A stretch of 9,579 bases of DNA from Caryophanales bacterium UBA3260. Lineage in GTDB: Bacteria > Bacillota_I > Bacilli_A > RF39 > UBA660. The DNA lies in contig DEUO01000103.1 in the NCBI GenBank assembly GCA_002362595.1, forward strand, positions 445 to 10,023, in the 5' to 3' direction. Under the pieces are notes generated by a model. It was not told the DNA's origin, searched no databases, and saw nothing but the letters and a program-made list of their open reading frames with translations. Positions within the stretch are counted from its first letter, which is position 1. Every line of letters starts with the position of its first letter. Below are positions 6,479 through 9,579 of the stretch, piece after piece. A program made the translations under genes and the position numbers.

Positions 6479-7056
6479 AAAGAATTCTCTATAATAGAAT
6501 ATATTTCTTCTTTACCTTTCTTAGTAACTGATGAAAATATAACTATATTATCATTTTCTTTTAATTCAAAAGCATCTTGTAAAGCTTTATCACACTTTAC
6601 TTTATCTTTCTGACTTACTTTATCACATTTAGTTGCTACTATTGTTACATTTAAGTTATAGTATTTTAAAAAATTAAACATTAACAAATCATCATCAGTT
6701 GGTTTATGACGATAATCAACTAACAAAAATACTCTTTTTAAATTTTCTCTATTTATTAAATATTCTTCTATCATCATTCCAAATTTTTTCTGTGTATCTT
6801 TTGATGTAGCAGCATACCCATATCCAGGTACATCTACTAAATAAAATAAGTCATTAACTAAATAAAAATTTAAAGTTTGTGTTTTTCCAGGAGTAGCACT
6901 TGTACGAGCAAAATTTCTACGTGAAATTAATGAATTAATAAATGAACTTTTTCCAACATTACTTCTTCCAACAAGTAAGAACTCTGCTTTTCTATCTTCG
7001 GGATACTGACTTATTCTAACAGCCATATTCTTTAACTCTACAGTTTCTACCTTCAT
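6469..7056 (-). CDS. engB: Ribosome-biogenesis GTP-binding protein EngB (YsxC/YihA)
   Basis: This is a small GTPase required for maturation of the 50S subunit, acting in the cytoplasm on late assembly intermediates. It has 195 residues, the normal length. The motifs are GRSNVGKS (30-37), the switch I TPGKTQ (55-60), DVPGYGYA (75-82), TKCD (142-145, the family's usual TKxD) and SS (175-176). The ATG at 7056-7054 has the Shine-Dalgarno AGGTGA eight bases ahead. It follows glmS with 75 bases between, and has a strong promoter there. It is separated from der by a terminator, so the two GTPases are adjacent but not clearly one operon. In many Firmicutes engB sits next to lon or clpX, so this neighbourhood differs from the Bacillus order. 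Confidence 0.96.
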   Translation of the reverse strand: MKVETVELKNMAVRISQYPEDRKAEFLLVGRSNVGKSSFINSLISRRNFARTSATPGKTQTLNFYLVNDLFYLVDVPGYGYAATSKDTQKKFGMMIEEYLINRENLKRVFLLVDYRHKPTDDDLLMFNFLKYYNLNVTIVATKCDKVSQKDKVKCDKALQDAFELKENDNIVIFSSVTKKGKEEIYSIIENSLGN

Positions 7057-7075
7057 TTTGCTTCACCTAAATACT

Positions 7076-7105
7076 ATTATACACAAAATTAATTATTCAT
7101 GTCAA
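7076..7105 (-). promoter_or_regulatory. Consensus sigma-A-type promoter of engB
   Basis: The minus strand reads TTGACA (7105-7100), an 18-base spacer and TATAAT (7081-7076). Both boxes match the housekeeping consensus exactly. The start would be near 7069, so the leader is short. I see no convincing terminator between the glmS stop and this promoter, so engB may also receive read-through from glmS. Confidence 0.85.
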
Positions 7106-7131
7106 ATCAGCTTAAGCCTTAAAGAATAGCT

Positions 7132-8916
7132 CTACTCAACAGTAACGCTCTTAGCTAAATTTCTTGGTTTATCAATATCACATCCATTATATTTTGCTAC
7201 ATAATAAGCGATTAATTGACATTTAATAACTACTAGAACACTTCCTACTAAATCATGCAACTTAGGTACCATAATTAATTTATTATATATACTTTTATCT
7301 AGTACATCTTCATTAGTAATAATAATACTTAATGCTCCTCTAGAACATACTTCCTTTACATTACTTAAAGTTTTAAGTCTTATATCATCATCTGTAATTA
7401 TAGAAAGTACAGGAGTTCCTTCTTCTATTAAACTGATAGTTCCATGCTTAAGTTCTCCAGCTGCATACGCTTCACTATGTAAATAACTAACTTCTTTTAA
7501 CTTTAATGAAGATTCCATACATAATGCATAATCTATCTTTCTACCTAAGTAAAAAATATCTTTATGATTACATATCATTTTAGCAACTTCTTCTGTATCA
7601 CTAGTATCAGCAAGAAGATCTTCTATTAACTTACCTACTTTATTATATTCATTAAAAATACTTTCATCTAAAAGACCATTCTCTATACCTAAATACATTG
7701 CTATAATAGAAAGCATCATTAATTGACATGAATAAGCTTTAGTTGTTGCAACAGCAATTTCTACACCAGCTTTTATATAAAGTACTTTATCTGCTTCACG
7801 AGCAATTGATGAACCAACAACATTAACTATTGCCAAAGTTGCTATTCCATCCTCATGAGCTTTTCTTAAAACTGCTAAAGTATCTGCTGTTTCTCCACTC
7901 TGACTTATTACTAAAATCAAATGATTCTTTTTATAAATATGATTTGTATATCTATATTCAGAAGCTATATCAACATTAACTCTTATCTTACCATATTTTT
8001 CTATCAAGCTTTTTCCAACTAATCCCACATGATAAGCACTTCCACATCCTACAATATCTATTTCTTCATATTTCTCTAAACCATCTAATTTTTCTTTTAA
8101 AGTATTTAAATCAGTAACATATTCACGAATAGTATCCATTACAACTTTAGGTTGTTCAAATATTTCTTTTAACATAAAATGATCATAACCATTTTTCATA
8201 GCAGCCTCTCTACTTCCTTCAAAAGTAAGTAAAGTCTTAGTACATATATTGCCTTCATTATCATAAATAACTATATCATCATCACTTAAGACTGCAAATT
8301 CATCATTAAGTAATATATAATATAAATTTGTATATTGTAAAATTGCAGGAACATCACTAGCAATAAAATTGCCTTTTTCCGTTACTCCTAAAATAAGAGG
8401 GCTATCTTTCCTTATGGCATATATTTTATCCTCACCATCAACAATAATACCTAAAGCATAACTACCTACTAAATAATTCTTTAATTTAGCTAAAACTTTC
8501 ATCATATCTTTTTCTTCATCATAAAGTTTATCTATTAAAGCTGCAACTACTTCACTATCTGTTTCACTTACCATCTCATAATTGCTTAACTCTTTTTTTA
8601 AACTTTCATAATTCTCAATAATTCCATTATGAACTAAAGTAATTTTTCCAACACGATGAGGATGACTATTTACTTGGCAAGGTCTACCATGCGTCGCCCA
8701 TCTTGTATGTCCTATTCCTAAATAGCTATCTTCATTATTATTTATTTTTTCTTTTAAATTAGCTATTCTTCCTTCTTCTTTTATAATATTAACTTTATTA
8801 TCTTTAACATAAGCTATTCCTGCACTATCATACCCCCTATATTCTAGTGATTCTAAGCCACTTAAAATCTTAGATATACATTTTTCTTTTCCTATATATC
8901 CAACTATTCCACACAT
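7132..8916 (-). CDS. glmS: Glutamine-fructose-6-phosphate aminotransferase (isomerizing) GlmS
   Basis: It makes glucosamine-6-phosphate from fructose-6-phosphate and glutamine, the entry step to UDP-GlcNAc, peptidoglycan and other cell-surface sugars. It has 594 residues. I place the start at 8916 because the mature enzyme needs Cys2 as its N-terminal nucleophile (MCGIVGYIG). The in-frame ATG at 8931 is part of the Shine-Dalgarno sequence. The glutaminase domain (2 to about 235) has GHTRWATHG (69-77), HNGIIE (96-101) and SETDSE (117-122). Two SIS isomerase domains follow: CGSAYH (291-296) and SQSGETADT (338-346) in the first, and ESSLKLKE (468-475) with HSEAYAAGELKHG (480-492) in the second. 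The C-terminal tail is the family's PRNLAKSVTVE (584-594). All expected catalytic residues appear present. It is the target of the ribozyme in its own leader, giving feedback by glucosamine-6-phosphate. Confidence 0.98.
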   Translation of the reverse strand: MCGIVGYIGKEKCISKILSGLESLEYRGYDSAGIAYVKDNKVNIIKEEGRIANLKEKINNNEDSYLGIGHTRWATHGRPCQVNSHPHRVGKITLVHNGIIENYESLKKELSNYEMVSETDSEVVAALIDKLYDEEKDMMKVLAKLKNYLVGSYALGIIVDGEDKIYAIRKDSPLILGVTEKGNFIASDVPAILQYTNLYYILLNDEFAVLSDDDIVIYDNEGNICTKTLLTFEGSREAAMKNGYDHFMLKEIFEQPKVVMDTIREYVTDLNTLKEKLDGLEKYEEIDIVGCGSAYHVGLVGKSLIEKYGKIRVNVDIASEYRYTNHIYKKNHLILVISQSGETADTLAVLRKAHEDGIATLAIVNVVGSSIAREADKVLYIKAGVEIAVATTKAYSCQLMMLSIIAMYLGIENGLLDESIFNEYNKVGKLIEDLLADTSDTEEVAKMICNHKDIFYLGRKIDYALCMESSLKLKEVSYLHSEAYAAGELKHGTISLIEEGTPVLSIITDDDIRLKTLSNVKEVCSRGALSIIITNEDVLDKSIYNKLIMVPKLHDLVGSVLVVIKCQLIAYYVAKYNGCDIDKPRNLAKSVTVE

Positions 8917-8923
8917 AAAAAAT

Positions 8924-8929
8924 TCCTCC
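8924..8929 (-). promoter_or_regulatory. glmS Shine-Dalgarno, which decides the start
   Basis: The minus strand reads GGAGGA, seven bases before the ATG at 8916. The upstream in-frame ATG (8931-8929) overlaps this site, so it is not a usable start. The site can also be covered by the hairpin at 8926-8947. Confidence 0.9.
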
Positions 8930-8947
8930 ATACAAAAAAATATGGAG
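8926..8947 (-). promoter_or_regulatory. Hairpin that can sequester the glmS ribosome binding site
   Basis: On the minus strand CTCCATA (8947-8941) pairs perfectly with TATGGAG (8932-8926) across an 8-base loop of seven T's and a G. The 3' arm contains four bases of the GGAGGA Shine-Dalgarno. The 5' arm is the final segment of the ribozyme, so the same bases may have two competing pairings. Whether it forms in the mRNA is not known from sequence. Confidence 0.5.
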
Positions 8948-9075
8948 AAATGTTCTTTGTTATAATTTTGATTTTACTTTTTAAAACACTTCTAACGTTT
9001 CCATTACTACGTAGTAACACCCGCCGAATCTTTCGATAGTTACTAACCTCGTCATCCATAGTGGACCTGGCGCTA
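8941..9075 (-). ncRNA. glmS ribozyme-riboswitch
   Basis: This is a self-cleaving RNA that uses glucosamine-6-phosphate as a cofactor. Cleavage lowers glmS mRNA when the product is plentiful. The diagnostic pieces are in order on the minus strand. The cleavage motif A/GCGCC lies at 9074-9069, with the cut between A at 9074 and G at 9073. A short P1 hairpin (GTCCA/TGGAT, loop CTA) follows, then GACGAGG. Next is P2 (TAGTAAC at 9045-9039 with GTTACTA at 9018-9012), enclosing ATC-GAAA-GAT and CGGCGGGT. Finally there is an A+T-rich P4-like helix (AAGTGTTTT with AGAACATTT) and a closing TCTCCATA that can pair with ATGGA at 9004-9000 (P3.1-type pseudoknot). P1 and P4 are short and A+T-rich compared with the Bacillus RNA, but the core is intact. 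It directly precedes glmS, as expected. The exact 3' boundary is approximate. Confidence 0.93.
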
Positions 9076-9117
9076 GCAAATTACTACTCCTTACTAACAT
9101 AATCTGCTTTATATCTA

Positions 9118-9147
9118 ATTATATGCATACAAATTAAGTAATGTCAA
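9118..9147 (-). promoter_or_regulatory. Consensus promoter of the glmS transcript
   Basis: The minus strand reads TTGACA (9147-9142), an 18-base spacer and TATAAT (9123-9118), both exact consensus boxes. Transcription would start near 9111, about 37 bases before the ribozyme cleavage site, which gives the short 5' product typical of this RNA. The first T's of the -35 are the end of the preceding terminator's T-tract. Confidence 0.85.
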
Positions 9148-9175
9148 AAAAATAAATTAACTTGACGTTAATTTA
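9146..9175 (-). terminator. Terminator of the gene entering from the right edge
   Basis: A 9-bp stem (TAAATTAAC 9153-9161 with GTTAATTTA 9167-9175) encloses a 5-base loop. On the minus strand it is followed by seven T's (9152-9146). The TAA stop of the upstream gene (9170-9168) is inside the stem. Confidence 0.85.
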
Positions 9176-9579
9176 CTTTTATACCTGTTTTAATATCTAA
9201 ACTCTCTAAAATAGTATCTACACTATCTAAAACTATATCATAATATTCACTATTAGCACTATAATAAGCAATAATAACCTTATTATCTTTCTTATAAATA
9301 TTTACTAATATTTGTTCCTTTTCTACTTCATATAAATAAGAATAAGCTTCATATTTTTTATTAACAATTTCTAATCTCTGAATTAATTGTGGATTATTAT
9401 TTTGTTCTTCAATACTATAAATAATATCATCAACTATATCCTTTAACTTAGTATCAATATAATTATTACTTAATACCTTACATTGAATATTTAAAATAGC
9501 TTCACTTTTCTTATGTTTCAAATATAAGCCATTACTATTACTATCTTTTTCTTTCTTCCAAGTAGAGTCATAAGAAACA
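9168..9579 (-). CDS. C-terminal part of an unrecognised protein (5' end outside the window)
   Basis: The reading frame is open from the right edge of the window to the TAA at 9170-9168, giving at least 137 residues. A TTG at 9521-9519 could be read as a start, but it has no Shine-Dalgarno and the frame continues upstream past it to the edge, so this is a 5'-truncated gene. At the truncated end the protein reads SYDSTWKKEK, then a short strand and charged turns. A helix with DTKLKDIVDDIIYSI, two strands (KEQILVNIYK, KVIIAYYSA) and a final helix of the DSVDTILESL type follow. The W-containing 'SY-x-S-x-W' opening and the closing helix are reminiscent of PsbP-like/DUF1795-type domains, which often sit at the end of secreted lipoproteins. 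That is a weak impression, and no signal peptide can be seen here. The gene has its own terminator, so it is not co-transcribed with glmS except by read-through. Confidence 0.8.
   Translation of the reverse strand, partial: VSYDSTWKKEKDSNSNGLYLKHKKSEAILNIQCKVLSNNYIDTKLKDIVDDIIYSIEEQNNNPQLIQRLEIVNKKYEAYSYLYEVEKEQILVNIYKKDNKVIIAYYSANSEYYDIVLDSVDTILESLDIKTGIKVN

Noticed and set aside
7082..7131. Terminator after glmS
   Set aside because: Short palindromic words (GCTTAAGC, AGCT) are present, but there is no stable stem followed by a T-tract.
8917..8931. Start of glmS at the ATG at 8931
   Set aside because: It would bury the catalytic Cys behind five extra residues, and this ATG is part of the Shine-Dalgarno of the true start at 8916.
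9168..9521. Complete 117-residue gene starting at TTG 9521
   Set aside because: There is no ribosome binding site before the TTG and the frame continues open to the window edge, so it is treated as the 3' part of a longer gene.
1..9579. TGA read as tryptophan (Mollicutes code)
   Set aside because: None of the seven visible stop codons is TGA, which raised the question. However, conserved Trp positions such as NKWD in Der and HTRWATHG in GlmS use TGG and no in-frame TGA interrupts the genes, so the standard code suffices.
1..9579. CRISPR arrays, tRNA or rRNA genes, insertion-sequence ends
   Set aside because: No regular repeat-spacer pattern, tRNA-like cloverleaf or paired terminal inverted repeats were seen by eye on either strand.

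Overview
This window is strongly A+T-rich. Every gene lies on the minus strand, so transcription runs from high to low coordinates. The glmS gene carries a glmS ribozyme in its leader, the Shine-Dalgarno sequences are strong, Trp is encoded by TGG, and the proteins are typical low-GC Gram-positive versions. These point to a Firmicutes/Bacilli-type genome with the standard code, perhaps an uncultured gut Bacilli or Mollicutes-related lineage. Genus cannot be told from the sequence alone.

Layout in transcription order (right to left). (1) The 3' end of an unrecognised gene enters from the right edge (9168-9579) and stops inside its own terminator. (2) glmS (7132-8916) follows behind a consensus promoter and a glmS ribozyme. 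(3) engB/ysxC (6469-7056) has its own near-perfect promoter. (4) der/engA (5073-6395) has an extended -10 promoter. Items 2-4 are housekeeping genes: aminosugar synthesis for the cell wall and two ribosome-assembly GTPases.

(5) Next comes an accessory-looking three-gene operon. Gene A (3674-4975) encodes an unrecognised 433-residue protein. Gene B (1348-3672) encodes a 774-residue protein with a long coiled coil, a proline-periodic linker and a C-terminal AAA+ ATPase of the CobS/MoxR (AAA_5) type. Gene C (368-1330) encodes a 320-residue protein whose middle resembles a von Willebrand A-like domain with a degenerate metal site. The operon begins at a promoter built into the der terminator and ends at a perfect 12-bp hairpin. 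A and B are one base apart and B and C are 17 bases apart, so the three are very likely made together. An AAA+ ATPase paired with a VWA-like partner is the general logic of the CobS/CobT chelatase and of MoxR-VWA systems. Here it comes with a third protein I do not recognise, and this is the best candidate for an undescribed system.

(6) After about 190 bp of A+T-rich spacer holding a promoter, the first 51 codons of a gene resembling the Rpn/PD-(D/E)XK transposase-nuclease family run off the left edge. That adds to the impression of an accessory region downstream of der.

The intergenic regions are very compact. Stop codons lie inside terminator hairpins, and terminator T-tracts are reused as parts of the next promoter.
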